Assembly (NCBI GenBank): GCA_009843505.1
Contig: VYDI01000040.1
Span: 1 to 64,000, forward strand
Reading direction: 5' to 3'
Source: Holophagales bacterium
GTDB taxonomy: Bacteria; Acidobacteriota; Thermoanaerobaculia; Multivoradales; Multivoraceae
DNA length: 64,000 bases
The translations under genes were made by a program, and so were the position numbers. This document shows, piece after piece, positions 33,437 through 41,433 of this stretch. The stretch's first letter is position 1. Each line of letters starts with the position of its first letter. The notes beneath the pieces are model-generated. The model worked only from the letters and a program-made list of their open reading frames with translations. It made no database searches and was not told the DNA's origin.

Positions 33437-34770
33437 CCGCACCCAACACCCTCCTGGCGCCCGACCAGGCGGTCCTGTGGAACCTCGAGCGCCGCAGCCC
33501 CGGGCTGCACGTCGCGGGTCTCGCGCTCGTCGACGGCGAGATCGACCGGCAGGAACTCCTCCACTGGATGGGTCGGCTGCGGAGGCTTCCGCGGTTCAGC
33601 CTCCGTGTTGACAGGCCGCCCTATGGACCGCCGCGCTGGCGCTCGGCGCCCTTCAAACTCGAGGAGCACCTCCACGTCGTCTCGAACGGAAGCGCTGATT
33701 CCGCGTTCGACGAAGCCCTCGGCAAGCCGCTCGATCCCCGCCGGCCGCTGTGGGAGTTCCACCTGGCGCCCGGTTACCACGAGGGCGGCGACGCCCTGCT
33801 GGTCAAATCCCACCTGGTCGCCGTCGACGGGCTGGCCACCGGCGACCTCTTCCACGCACTGTTTGCCAGCGGCACGACAGTCGAGGAGAAGCAGGCCGGC
33901 GAACCGACGTCGAACGGCGCCCGCTGCGGCGCACGAGGGGCGGAGTGGCTCCAGAACTGGACGCGAATCGGCCAGGATCTGGCGGCGGCCCTCCAGGAAC
34001 TCTCCTCGGAAGACACCCGGACCGCCCTCCTGACGCTGAATGAGACGATGCCCGATCTCGCGCTGCCTCCGGTGCCCCTGCCGTTCAACCGAAGTCTGGG
34101 CGGACGGCGGCGCCTGATCCGGTGCGCCTTCTCCTACAGGGACATTCGGATGATCCGCGCGCGGCTGGGCGGCGCGCTCTCCGATGTGGTCGTCGCCCTG
34201 GCCGGCGGCGCTCTCGAGCGCTATCTGGACCTGAGAGGCGTCTCGACCCGGGGCCGAAGTCTGCGCGTGGCGCTGGCAACCGACCTTCCCGAACGCGACC
34301 GGAAACGGCGAAGCCTCCTGCCCATCGAAGTTCCCTTGAGCATCGGCGCCGGAGACCGGCTGCGCACCGTTCACCAGCTCGCGCGCCTGATGCGAACAGC
34401 CCGGGTGGCCGACGTGCTGTCGCGTTTCGCCGGCGTGCAGAGCGCCGCCGGCCCGCTGGCGGCGGCCGCGACCGCGATGACGTCCTCGGTGCGGCCGCCG
34501 TTCCACCTGACCGTCGCCAACGCGAACGGCCCCCAGATCCCTCAGTTCCTGGCCGGCCGACCGCTTGCCGGCTACACGCCCTCGTGGCCCCTCGGCTACG
34601 GCCAGGGCGTTTCCTGCGCTTTCTTCGCCTACAACCAGGCGCTGCACGTCGGCGTCACGGTGGACGAAAAGGCCTGTCCCGACGCCGACGTGCTGCCCGA
34701 CCTGCTTGCGGAGTCGTTCGACGAACTCCTCGAAGCGGCAGACCGCGCTCCCCGGCCGTCGGATGCGTAG
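33433..34770 (+). CDS. WS/DGAT paralogue with disrupted HHxxxDG motif
   Basis: A 445-residue homologue of the WS/DGAT at 31104, recognisable by LLAPDQAVLWNLERRSPGLH at the N-terminus, DPRRPLWEFHL, GGALSDVVVALAGGALERYL, and NANGPQIPQFLAGRPL. The active-site motif reads HLVAVDG (His127, Leu128, Asp132, Gly133): the second His, the catalytic base, is Leu. It is about 60 residues shorter than its neighbour. It may be a non-catalytic partner of the first enzyme or have a different role. ATGA overlap with the lipase gene. Confidence 0.82.
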   Translation: MTAPNTLLAPDQAVLWNLERRSPGLHVAGLALVDGEIDRQELLHWMGRLRRLPRFSLRVDRPPYGPPRWRSAPFKLEEHLHVVSNGSADSAFDEALGKPLDPRRPLWEFHLAPGYHEGGDALLVKSHLVAVDGLATGDLFHALFASGTTVEEKQAGEPTSNGARCGARGAEWLQNWTRIGQDLAAALQELSSEDTRTALLTLNETMPDLALPPVPLPFNRSLGGRRRLIRCAFSYRDIRMIRARLGGALSDVVVALAGGALERYLDLRGVSTRGRSLRVALATDLPERDRKRRSLLPIEVPLSIGAGDRLRTVHQLARLMRTARVADVLSRFAGVQSAAGPLAAAATAMTSSVRPPFHLTVANANGPQIPQFLAGRPLAGYTPSWPLGYGQGVSCAFFAYNQALHVGVTVDEKACPDADVLPDLLAESFDELLEAADRAPRPSDA

Positions 34771-34821
34771 CGTTTCCGTCCCCATCCGAACCGCGGCAGT
34801 TCCATAGACCCTGGAGAAACC

Positions 34822-35190
34822 ATGAGTCGACCCAGCATCCCGAGCAACATCCCCCGACAGGTGCTTGCCTTCCAGAGGCAGGTCCTCGAGTTCCAGAGAG
34901 CCGCGTTCGAGAACGGCTACGACGCGATCGTCGCCCTCCAGGACCGCCAGCTCGAACTCGCCGACCGGATGATGAACCAGGTCCCGAACCTCCCCGACGA
35001 GGCGCGTGATCTGATCCAGACCTGGCGGGGCGCCGCCCAGGAAGGTCAGCGCCAGTTCAAGAACACGATCGACGGATCGTTCGATGCCGTCACTTCCTAC
35101 CTCGACCGGCTCGCCGACGGCAATGCCGGCGACGAGGCAACCGAGCAAGCCCCACCCAAGCCCCAAGCCCAAGAGGAGACAGCCGAGTGA
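34822..35190 (+). CDS. Phasin-like granule/lipid-body protein
   Basis: A 122-residue, highly helical protein (PRQVLAFQRQVLEFQRAAFE, then DEARDLIQTWRGAAQEGQ) with an acidic, Pro/Gln-rich tail. Its amphipathic helical pattern and setting beside WS/DGAT genes suggest a phasin that coats polyester or neutral-lipid granules. The assignment rests on pattern and context, not on a unique motif. A GGAGAAACC stretch precedes the ATG. GTGA overlap with the GNAT gene. Confidence 0.65.
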   Translation: MSRPSIPSNIPRQVLAFQRQVLEFQRAAFENGYDAIVALQDRQLELADRMMNQVPNLPDEARDLIQTWRGAAQEGQRQFKNTIDGSFDAVTSYLDRLADGNAGDEATEQAPPKPQAQEETAE

Positions 35191-35756
35191 ACGACATGGC
35201 GACCCAGTACCCGCGGACGGTCCGCCTCAAGAACCAGTCCTTCCAGTTCAGCCTTCTGAGGCAGGAAGACCGCGACGACGTGCTCGCCTTCGCGCGGGCG
35301 CTGCCGGAAGAGGACCTCCGGTTCCTCCGGGTCGATATGACGGATCCGAAGGTCGTCGACGACTGGGTAGAAGGCGCCGCGGCCGGAACCCGCGTCGCCG
35401 TGCTGGCCCATCTCGGCGATCGTCTCGTCGGCTACGGCAGCCTGAACCGGCGCGAGTCGTCCTGGATGAGGCACCTCGGCGAGATCCGGATCATGGTCCT
35501 GCCCGAGGTCCGTCAGGCGGGCCTCGGTGGCCAACTGGCGCACGACGTGTTCCATCTGGCCCAGCAGATCGGACTGACCAAGATCGTCGCCCAGATGGCC
35601 CGCGAGCAGCGCGGAGCCCGTCAGATGTTCCAGAACCTGGGCTTCTCGGTGGAGGCCCTGCTGGCCGACTGGGTCATCGACCCGAACGACGCCACGCACG
35701 ACCTGATCCTCATGTCGTACGACGTGACGGGGCTGGAGGCAGGGGCGGGAGCCTAG
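35187..35756 (+). CDS. GNAT-family N-acetyltransferase
   Basis: A 189-residue GNAT protein. The acetyl-CoA-binding motif A is visible as IRIMVLPEVRQAGLGGQLAHD (residues about 100-120), followed by FQNLGFSVEALLADWV (motif B). Translational coupling to the phasin-like gene suggests a link to lipid-body metabolism, for example by protein acetylation, but this is inference. GTG at 35187 gives the overlap; ATG at 35196 is an alternative start. Confidence 0.82.
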   Translation: MNDMATQYPRTVRLKNQSFQFSLLRQEDRDDVLAFARALPEEDLRFLRVDMTDPKVVDDWVEGAAAGTRVAVLAHLGDRLVGYGSLNRRESSWMRHLGEIRIMVLPEVRQAGLGGQLAHDVFHLAQQIGLTKIVAQMAREQRGARQMFQNLGFSVEALLADWVIDPNDATHDLILMSYDVTGLEAGAGA

Positions 35757-35764
35757 CCGGCGCC

Positions 35765-35995
35765 CTACTCGCCGTCCTCGGCCTCGGTTCCGGAGCCACT
35801 CCGCGCCGCGATGCGCGCCGCGGTACCCGGGAACCAGAACCGGAACATCTCCTGCGGGTCGGCGTACTTCAGATTGGCGACCATGCGGTCGCGGACCTTC
35901 TCGAGCATCTCGTTCTGAACCCCGGCGACATCGGGAAGGCCGAGAAAGGCGCGCGCCTCTTCGGGAGTGCAGTCGATATCGAGCTTGATCTTCAC
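35765..35995 (-). CDS. DUF6489-family small protein
   Basis: A 76-residue protein beginning KIKLDIDCTPEEARAFLGLPDV, which matches the small family DUF6489 often found near phasin genes. No catalytic features. GTG start at 35995 (the codon preceding KIK) with AAGGGAG five bases upstream. It converges with the GNAT gene, leaving eight bases between stops, and is the outer member of the lipid-storage cluster. Confidence 0.75.
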   Translation of the reverse strand: MKIKLDIDCTPEEARAFLGLPDVAGVQNEMLEKVRDRMVANLKYADPQEMFRFWFPGTAARIAARSGSGTEAEDGE

Positions 35996-36032
35996 GGGTT
36001 CTCCCTTGGTCTGACCTTCTCTTGAGCGCCGC

Positions 36033-36038
36033 TAGCAT
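36033..36038 (+). promoter_or_regulatory. -10 hexamer TAGCAT, leaderless promoter of the amidohydrolase
   Basis: TAGCAT, seven bases, then the ATG at 36046; no Shine-Dalgarno. Confidence 0.5.
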
Positions 36039-36045
36039 ACGCCGC

Positions 36046-37845
36046 ATGGGGGCCTCTCGCCGCGAGTCGTTCCGCCTTCTCCGCGTCGCAGCCGTCGGGG
36101 TCTGCGGTTTGACCGCTTTCTCGGGCGTCGCCCTCGCGCAGCCCACGGTGATCCAGGGTGCGCGCGTCTTCACGGGCGACGAAGTGCTCCCGACGGCCAC
36201 CGTCGTGATCCGCGGCCGCACGGTCGAGTCGTTAACGCCAGGCATCGACATTCCAGCGGCCGCCGGCACCGAAGCAGAGGTGGTCGACGGCACCGGCATG
36301 ACCCTGCTGCCGGGCCTGATCGACAGCCATACGCACAACTTCGGACCGGCGCTTGAGCAGGCGCTGAACTTCGGCGTCACGACCGTTCTGGACATGCTCA
36401 CCGCCGAGGCCTTGGCAGCGCAGTGGAGACGGCAGCAGGCGGCGGGAGCGGTTCCGGACCGGGCCGACGTCTTCGCCGGCGGCCCCGTCACCGTCGCGCG
36501 AGGACACGGCACACAGTTCGGCGTCGCGCTGCCCACCCTGGACGATCCGGAGCAGACCGACACCTTCATCGCCGACCGGGTGGCGGCGGGCGCCGACTTC
36601 ATCAAGGTGATCTACGAAGCCGGAACCGCCGGGCGACCGCTTCCCACCTTCGCAGCCACGACCCTGCCCCGGATCGTGGCCGCCGCACACCGGCACGATC
36701 TGCTGGCCGTCTTCCACATCAGCACGGCGGAAGCGGCTGGGGAGGTCATCGCCGCGGGCGCTGACGGCCTGGTCCACATGTACTTCGACGACGCGGGAGG
36801 CCCGGAGTTCATCGAAGCAGCCCGCGAGGCGGGGATCTTCGTCGTCCCCACGCTCGCCGTGCTCGAAACGATCGCCGCGACCGGCGGCGGCAGGGAGCTG
36901 GCCGCGGATCCGCTGATCGCTCCCTTCCTGACGCCCGAGCAGCGAGGCGGGCTGGGTCGGGACTTCGGCCGGGCGCCGGACCCCGAGTTGATGGCGAGCA
37001 TCCTGGCCGACGTCGGCGCTCTGCACGCCGCCGGGGTGCCGATTCTGGCCGGGTCGGACGCACCGAATCCCGGAACGACCCATGGCGCGAGCATCCATCG
37101 GGAACTCGAGCTGCTGGTCCGCGCCGGCCTGACTCCGGTCGAGGCCCTGCGGGCCGCTACTGCCGGAGCCGTCGACGCATTCGACCTGGACGACCGCGGC
37201 CGGATCGCGGCCGGCCTCAAGGCCGACCTGATCCTGGTTCGCGGCGACGCCACTGCCGACGTGCGAGCCACTCGCGACATCGCGGCGATCTGGAAGGACG
37301 GAAGCCGCTTCGAGCGCCGGAGCGCCGAACCCACGACCGGTCGGCGCCGCCTTGAACCCTCGCTGCTCACCGACTTCGAGGACCTGGGCGGCGCTACCCT
37401 GCCCCCCAAATGGTCGCACTCGACCGATGCCTTTGCCGGTGGCAAGTCGACGGTGACCACCGGCGCGGCGCGCCGCGACGACGGCGGCAACGCCCTGCGG
37501 ATCGAAGGCGAGATCAAGGAGGGTTTCGCCTTCCCGTGGTCCGGCATCATGATCCTGCTCGGTTCCCAGTTCAACGACCCGGTCGACGCCAGCGGTATCC
37601 GCGCCCTGGCCTTCGACGCCCGCGGCGAGGGCTCGGCCTACCAGGCGATGGCGTTCGCCGAGAGCCTGGGAATGCAGCCGGCCGCCGCTTCCTTCGAGGC
37701 CGGAGAGGAATGGGGCCGGATCGAGATCCCGCTGGCCTCGTTCAGCGGTCTTGACCCCTCGGGCGCCTGGGCGTTCTTCATCGGCGGACCTACCAGTCGC
37801 GGCGTCTTCTGGATCGAAATCGACAACGTCGAGCTGGTGGAGTAG
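36046..37845 (+). CDS. Exported amidohydrolase with a C-terminal CIA30-like domain
   Basis: A 599-residue secreted protein: signal peptide to about residue 32 (GVALAQ), amidohydrolase TIM barrel to about 425, then a CIA30-like (complex I intermediate-associated protein 30) galactose-binding-type sandwich to the end. Metal-site residues are visible: HTHN in LIDSHTHNFGP, Lys in FIKVIYEAG, His in LAVFHIST, His in GLVHMYFDD and Asp in LAGSDAPNPG. The C-terminal domain shows LLTDFEDLG, ALAFDARGEG and FWIEIDNVEL. Imidazolonepropionase-like exported hydrolases with this tail occur in Acidobacteriota and Bacteroidota; substrate unknown. Confidence 0.87.
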   Translation: MGASRRESFRLLRVAAVGVCGLTAFSGVALAQPTVIQGARVFTGDEVLPTATVVIRGRTVESLTPGIDIPAAAGTEAEVVDGTGMTLLPGLIDSHTHNFGPALEQALNFGVTTVLDMLTAEALAAQWRRQQAAGAVPDRADVFAGGPVTVARGHGTQFGVALPTLDDPEQTDTFIADRVAAGADFIKVIYEAGTAGRPLPTFAATTLPRIVAAAHRHDLLAVFHISTAEAAGEVIAAGADGLVHMYFDDAGGPEFIEAAREAGIFVVPTLAVLETIAATGGGRELAADPLIAPFLTPEQRGGLGRDFGRAPDPELMASILADVGALHAAGVPILAGSDAPNPGTTHGASIHRELELLVRAGLTPVEALRAATAGAVDAFDLDDRGRIAAGLKADLILVRGDATADVRATRDIAAIWKDGSRFERRSAEPTTGRRRLEPSLLTDFEDLGGATLPPKWSHSTDAFAGGKSTVTTGAARRDDGGNALRIEGEIKEGFAFPWSGIMILLGSQFNDPVDASGIRALAFDARGEGSAYQAMAFAESLGMQPAAASFEAGEEWGRIEIPLASFSGLDPSGAWAFFIGGPTSRGVFWIEIDNVELVE

Positions 37846-37867
37846 GCACGGCCAGGTTCGGCGGGGC

Positions 37868-37873
37868 TACAAT
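37868..37873 (+). promoter_or_regulatory. -10 hexamer TACAAT, leaderless promoter of the CoA-transferase
   Basis: TACAAT (five of six consensus bases), six bases (cgccga), then ATG at 37880. This is the cleanest example in the window of a leaderless arrangement. Confidence 0.6.
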
Positions 37874-37879
37874 CGCCGA

Positions 37880-39100
37880 ATGTCTGAGACGCCTTCCTCC
37901 GAGTCCGGTCCGGGCGGCCCCCTCAACGGCATCCTGGTCCTCGACTTCACGAGCTTCATCGCCGGTTCCTACGGCGCCATGCTGCTCGGCGACATGGGCG
38001 CCGATGTCCTGAAGATCGAATCGCCCGGCGGCGATAACGCCCGCCACTGGGGACCCTTCATCGAGGGTGAGAGCCGGATGTTCCAGGCCTGGAACCGGAA
38101 CAAGCGCGGCATCGCCGTCAACCTGAAGACGGAGCAGGGCCGGCAGGTGGTCTACGACCTCACCCGGAACGCCGACGTGGCGATGGAGAACTTCCGTCCG
38201 GGCGTCGCGGCCAGGCTCGGTATCGACTACGACACGCTGAGCCGCCACAACCCGGGCCTGGTCTACGCCTCGTCCAGCGCCTTTGGCGGCAGCGGGCCGT
38301 ACGCCCAGCGGCCCGGCTACGACCCGGTGCTCCAGTCGATGGCCGGCGCCGCCCACCTGCAGCAGTTGATGAACGGTATCGCCGCCATCTGCCCAGTGGC
38401 GGTCTCCGACTACATGGCCGCCGTGCTCACGGTCTGCTCGATCAACGCCGCCCTCCTCCACCGCGAGCGCACAGGCGTTGGCCAGCAGATCGAGACCTCG
38501 CTGCTGCAGGCGATCATGAGCGCCCAGGCGCAGTCCTACCTGCAGCCGCTCGAGGCCGAGATCACCGGACCACCCGGCATCTTCCCTTACCGGATGTTCG
38601 CTGCCGCCGACGGACCGATCTTCATCGCCGCCGGCACGGACAAGTTCTGGCGGTTGTTCTGCCAGGCGATCGGCCGCGACGACCTGGCCGACGACCCGCG
38701 CTACGAGACGAACCCCCAGCGGGTCAGCAACGCCGCCGCGTTGAGCGACGAGATCGATCCGATCGTGGCACGAAGGCCGGCACGCGAACTGGAAGCGGAG
38801 CTGGTCGCGGTCGGCGTTCCCTGCGCCGCCGTCCGCTCGGCCGAGGAGTTCTTCGACGATCCCCAGGTCGAGGCGATGGCGATGAGCCAGGTCGTCAGGC
38901 ACCCGCAACTCGGCAACCTGCGCATGGCCGGCGTGCCCTGGCGCTTCTCGCAAACGCCCGGAACCATCCGAAGGCCCGCCCCGCGTCTCGGGGAGCACAC
39001 GAGCGAAGTGCTCGCCGAGCTGGGCTACGGCGCGGAGCGGATTGCCGGTCTCGAAGCGTCCGGCGCGGTGCGGGCAGCGGACACAGCAGACGGGCTCTGA
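37880..39100 (+). CDS. Type-III CoA-transferase (CaiB/BaiF family)
   Basis: A 406-residue family-III CoA-transferase, which moves CoA between carboxylic acids through an aspartyl intermediate. Seen: VLDFTSFIAGSYGAMLLGDMGADVLKIE near the N-terminus, KRGIAVNLKTEQG, and FGGSGPYAQRPGYDPVLQSMAG. The catalytic Asp is expected in VAVSDYMAAVLT near residue 178. Substrate is not determinable from sequence. Its stop shares one base with the SelD-fusion start, so it may be co-transcribed with it, though no functional link is known. Confidence 0.9.
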   Translation: MSETPSSESGPGGPLNGILVLDFTSFIAGSYGAMLLGDMGADVLKIESPGGDNARHWGPFIEGESRMFQAWNRNKRGIAVNLKTEQGRQVVYDLTRNADVAMENFRPGVAARLGIDYDTLSRHNPGLVYASSSAFGGSGPYAQRPGYDPVLQSMAGAAHLQQLMNGIAAICPVAVSDYMAAVLTVCSINAALLHRERTGVGQQIETSLLQAIMSAQAQSYLQPLEAEITGPPGIFPYRMFAAADGPIFIAAGTDKFWRLFCQAIGRDDLADDPRYETNPQRVSNAAALSDEIDPIVARRPARELEAELVAVGVPCAAVRSAEEFFDDPQVEAMAMSQVVRHPQLGNLRMAGVPWRFSQTPGTIRRPAPRLGEHTSEVLAELGYGAERIAGLEASGAVRAADTADGL

Positions 39101-41337
39101 TGCCGCAAGTTGTCCTGGTCGGCGCCGGGCACACTCACATCCAGGTCCTCCGCCACTGGATGATGCACCCGGACCCCGCGGTCGAAGCGACCCTCGTCGT
39201 CGACACCCCCATCGCCGTCTACTCCGGCATGGCGCCCGGACTGGTCGCCGGACAGTATGAACGGCATGAACTGGAGATCGACGCGGTGCCGCTGGCGCGG
39301 CGGGCAGGCGTCCGCGTGGTTCTCGCGCCCTGCACCGGCATCGAAGCGACGAACCGGCGCGTTCTGGTCGAGGGCCGCGAGCCACTCCCATTCGACGTCG
39401 CCTCCTTCGACGTCGGATCGACCGTCGCCGGCCTCGAGCTGCCCGGTGTCCGCGAGCACGCCGTCCCCACCCGGCCGATCAACCGGCTGGCGGCGGCGAT
39501 CTCCGGCCGCATCGAAGCCGTGACCAGACTGCAGCCGAACGTGGTCGTCGTCGGCAGCGGCGCGGGGGGCATCGAACTCGCGTTCTGCATCGACGCCCGG
39601 CTGCGCGGTCTGGGCCTGGAACCTCGCATCACGATCGTCGAGGCGGGCAACCGGATCCTGCCCGGCTACCACCCGGCGCTCGCCCGACGAATCGGGGCGG
39701 CGGCACGCGAGCGCGACCTCCGGACTCTGGTCGACACGACCGTCGCGGCCGTCGACGAGGACTGCGTGCGGATCGAAGACGGCAGGAGGCTCGACTCCGA
39801 CCTGACCTTCTGGGTGACCGGCGCCGCCGCGTTGCCGATCTTTCGGGGCTCCGACCTGCCCCTCTGCGATCGCGGCTTCGCCCGCACGCGGCCCACCCTG
39901 CAGGTGGAAGGCCACGACCACATTTTCGCCGTCGGCGACTGCGCGACCCTGATCGACCAGCCGAACCGTCCTCGTGCCGGCGTCTACGCGGTGCGCATGG
40001 GGCCTTACCTGATCGAGAACCTGGAACGCCTGAAGACGGGGCAGCGACTCCGCCGGTACCGACCGCAGGACGACTTCCTGGCTCTGCTCAACCTCGGGGA
40101 CGGGCGCGCCGCCGGTGCCAAGTGGGGCGCCGCCTTCGAAGGTCGTTGGGTCATGCGACTCAAGGACCGGATCGACCGCCGCTTCATGGAGCGCTTCCAG
40201 GCCCTCGACCCGGAAGGCGCGGCGCTGCCCGCCTTCGGCGCCATGAGGGCGGGCCCCGATGCGCACGGGGCGAACGGCGAGCCCCAGTCGACACGGATGT
40301 TCTGCGGCGGTTGCGCGGCGAAAGTAGGACCCGACCGGCTGAGCAGGGCTCTGGCGCGGGCAGGTCTGGACGCTCGGCCGAAGGCAGAAGGCGACCAGAT
40401 CATTCTGGACATTGGGACGCCGGACGACGCGGTGGCCTACCGGACGCCGGCCGGAGATCGCATCGTCGCTTCGCTGGACGCCTTTTCCGCCTTCACGGAC
40501 GATCCCTGGCTCGTGGGCCGGGTAGCCGCCGTCAACGCCTGCTCCGATCTCCATGCCACCGGGGTGACGCCCCGGTTTGCCCAGGCCATTGTCACGCTGC
40601 CCCACGAGGCCGACGGCGAGACCGCCGAGGAACTCCTGATCCAGGTCCTGGCGGGTGCCCGTGCGGCACTCGACCCGGAAGGCGTCCTGCTCCTGGGCGG
40701 CCACACGAACACCGGGCCTGAACTGGTCGTCGGCTTCCACGTCGAGGGCGCGTCGGAAGACGGCCATGACCTGCTGCTCAAGAGCCGGGTCCGGCCTGGC
40801 GACGCCCTTGTCCTGACCAAGCCACTGGGCTCCGGCGTACTGCTCGCCGCCGACCGGATGGGGCTCTGTCCCGGTCGCTGGCTGCGGGCCTGCTTCGCCT
40901 CGATGCAGACGAGCAACCGGTGCGCGATGGAGGCTGCAAGGCGAGCCGGCGTGACCGCCGCGACCGACGTGAGCGGTTTCGGCCTGGCCGGTCACCTGGG
41001 CGAGATGGCGCAGGCGAGCGGCGTGAACCTCGAGGTCTATGTCGACGCCCTGCCTGCGCTTCCCGGCGCGCTCGAAGTGCTGGGCCGCGGCGAGCGCAGC
41101 ACGAGCCACGATCAGAACACCCGGCTGCCGGTCGAGGTCGAGCGCCTGGCCGCCCCGGGACCACGGCTGGAGCTGGTCTTCGATCCCCAGACGGCCGGCG
41201 GACTGGTGGCGGCGGTCCCTCCGAAGCGCGCCGATAGTCTGGTCCGCGACCTCCAGAACAACGGCCTCCAGGCAGCCTCGATCATCGCCCGCGCTCGAGC
41301 GGCCCGTTCCAGGAACCCGGTGCTGATCCTGGCCTGA
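39100..41337 (+). CDS. selD: Selenide, water dikinase fused to an FAD/NAD(P) oxidoreductase
   Basis: A 745-residue fusion. Residues 1-375 form a pyridine-nucleotide-disulfide/NDH-2-like domain (VVLVGAGHTHIQVLRHW; VVVVGSGAGGIELAF; HDHIFAVGDCATL). Residues 395-745 are SelD, which makes selenophosphate from selenide and ATP. The SelD active site is MFCGGCAAKV, with Cys405 and Lys408 matching the catalytic Cys17 and Lys20 of E. coli SelD; GLAGHLGEMAQASGV and DPQTAGGLVAAV follow. The oxidoreductase half is thought to supply reduced selenium. The fusion is known from other phyla. No selA, selB or mnmH is in the window. Confidence 0.93.
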   Translation: MPQVVLVGAGHTHIQVLRHWMMHPDPAVEATLVVDTPIAVYSGMAPGLVAGQYERHELEIDAVPLARRAGVRVVLAPCTGIEATNRRVLVEGREPLPFDVASFDVGSTVAGLELPGVREHAVPTRPINRLAAAISGRIEAVTRLQPNVVVVGSGAGGIELAFCIDARLRGLGLEPRITIVEAGNRILPGYHPALARRIGAAARERDLRTLVDTTVAAVDEDCVRIEDGRRLDSDLTFWVTGAAALPIFRGSDLPLCDRGFARTRPTLQVEGHDHIFAVGDCATLIDQPNRPRAGVYAVRMGPYLIENLERLKTGQRLRRYRPQDDFLALLNLGDGRAAGAKWGAAFEGRWVMRLKDRIDRRFMERFQALDPEGAALPAFGAMRAGPDAHGANGEPQSTRMFCGGCAAKVGPDRLSRALARAGLDARPKAEGDQIILDIGTPDDAVAYRTPAGDRIVASLDAFSAFTDDPWLVGRVAAVNACSDLHATGVTPRFAQAIVTLPHEADGETAEELLIQVLAGARAALDPEGVLLLGGHTNTGPELVVGFHVEGASEDGHDLLLKSRVRPGDALVLTKPLGSGVLLAADRMGLCPGRWLRACFASMQTSNRCAMEAARRAGVTAATDVSGFGLAGHLGEMAQASGVNLEVYVDALPALPGALEVLGRGERSTSHDQNTRLPVEVERLAAPGPRLELVFDPQTAGGLVAAVPPKRADSLVRDLQNNGLQAASIIARARAARSRNPVLILA

Positions 41338-41348
41338 CGGCGCAGAGT

Positions 41349-41391
41349 CGACGGGCTTCGCCCGACGTTTCCTGGCCGCCTTCGGCCGCAC
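41349..41391 (+). repeat. Intergenic hairpin pair, copy E of the repeat family
   Basis: Two adjacent stems: CGGGC-TTC-GCCCG (41352-41364) and GGCCG-CCTT-CGGCC (41374-41387), just after the selD fusion. The segment TTTCCTGGCCGCCTTCGG closely matches 51315-51331 at copy C. It lacks the GCCGGCGCACCCAGT tail. Transcription terminator function is possible. Confidence 0.6.
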
Positions 41392-41418
41392 GGACCGCAA
41401 ACAGGGCGTAAGTCGTGG

Positions 41419-41424
41419 TAGGCT
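41419..41424 (+). promoter_or_regulatory. -10 hexamer TAGGCT upstream of the radical SAM gene
   Basis: TAGGCT, nine bases, then GTG at 41434. No Shine-Dalgarno is visible. Confidence 0.35.
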
Positions 41425-41433
41425 GCCTTCCTC

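Noticed and set aside
39100..41337. Selenocysteine codon (in-frame TGA) in SelD or nearby genes
   Set aside because: The SelD catalytic residue is encoded as Cys (TGC at 40312), and no gene in the window needs a TGA read-through to be complete.
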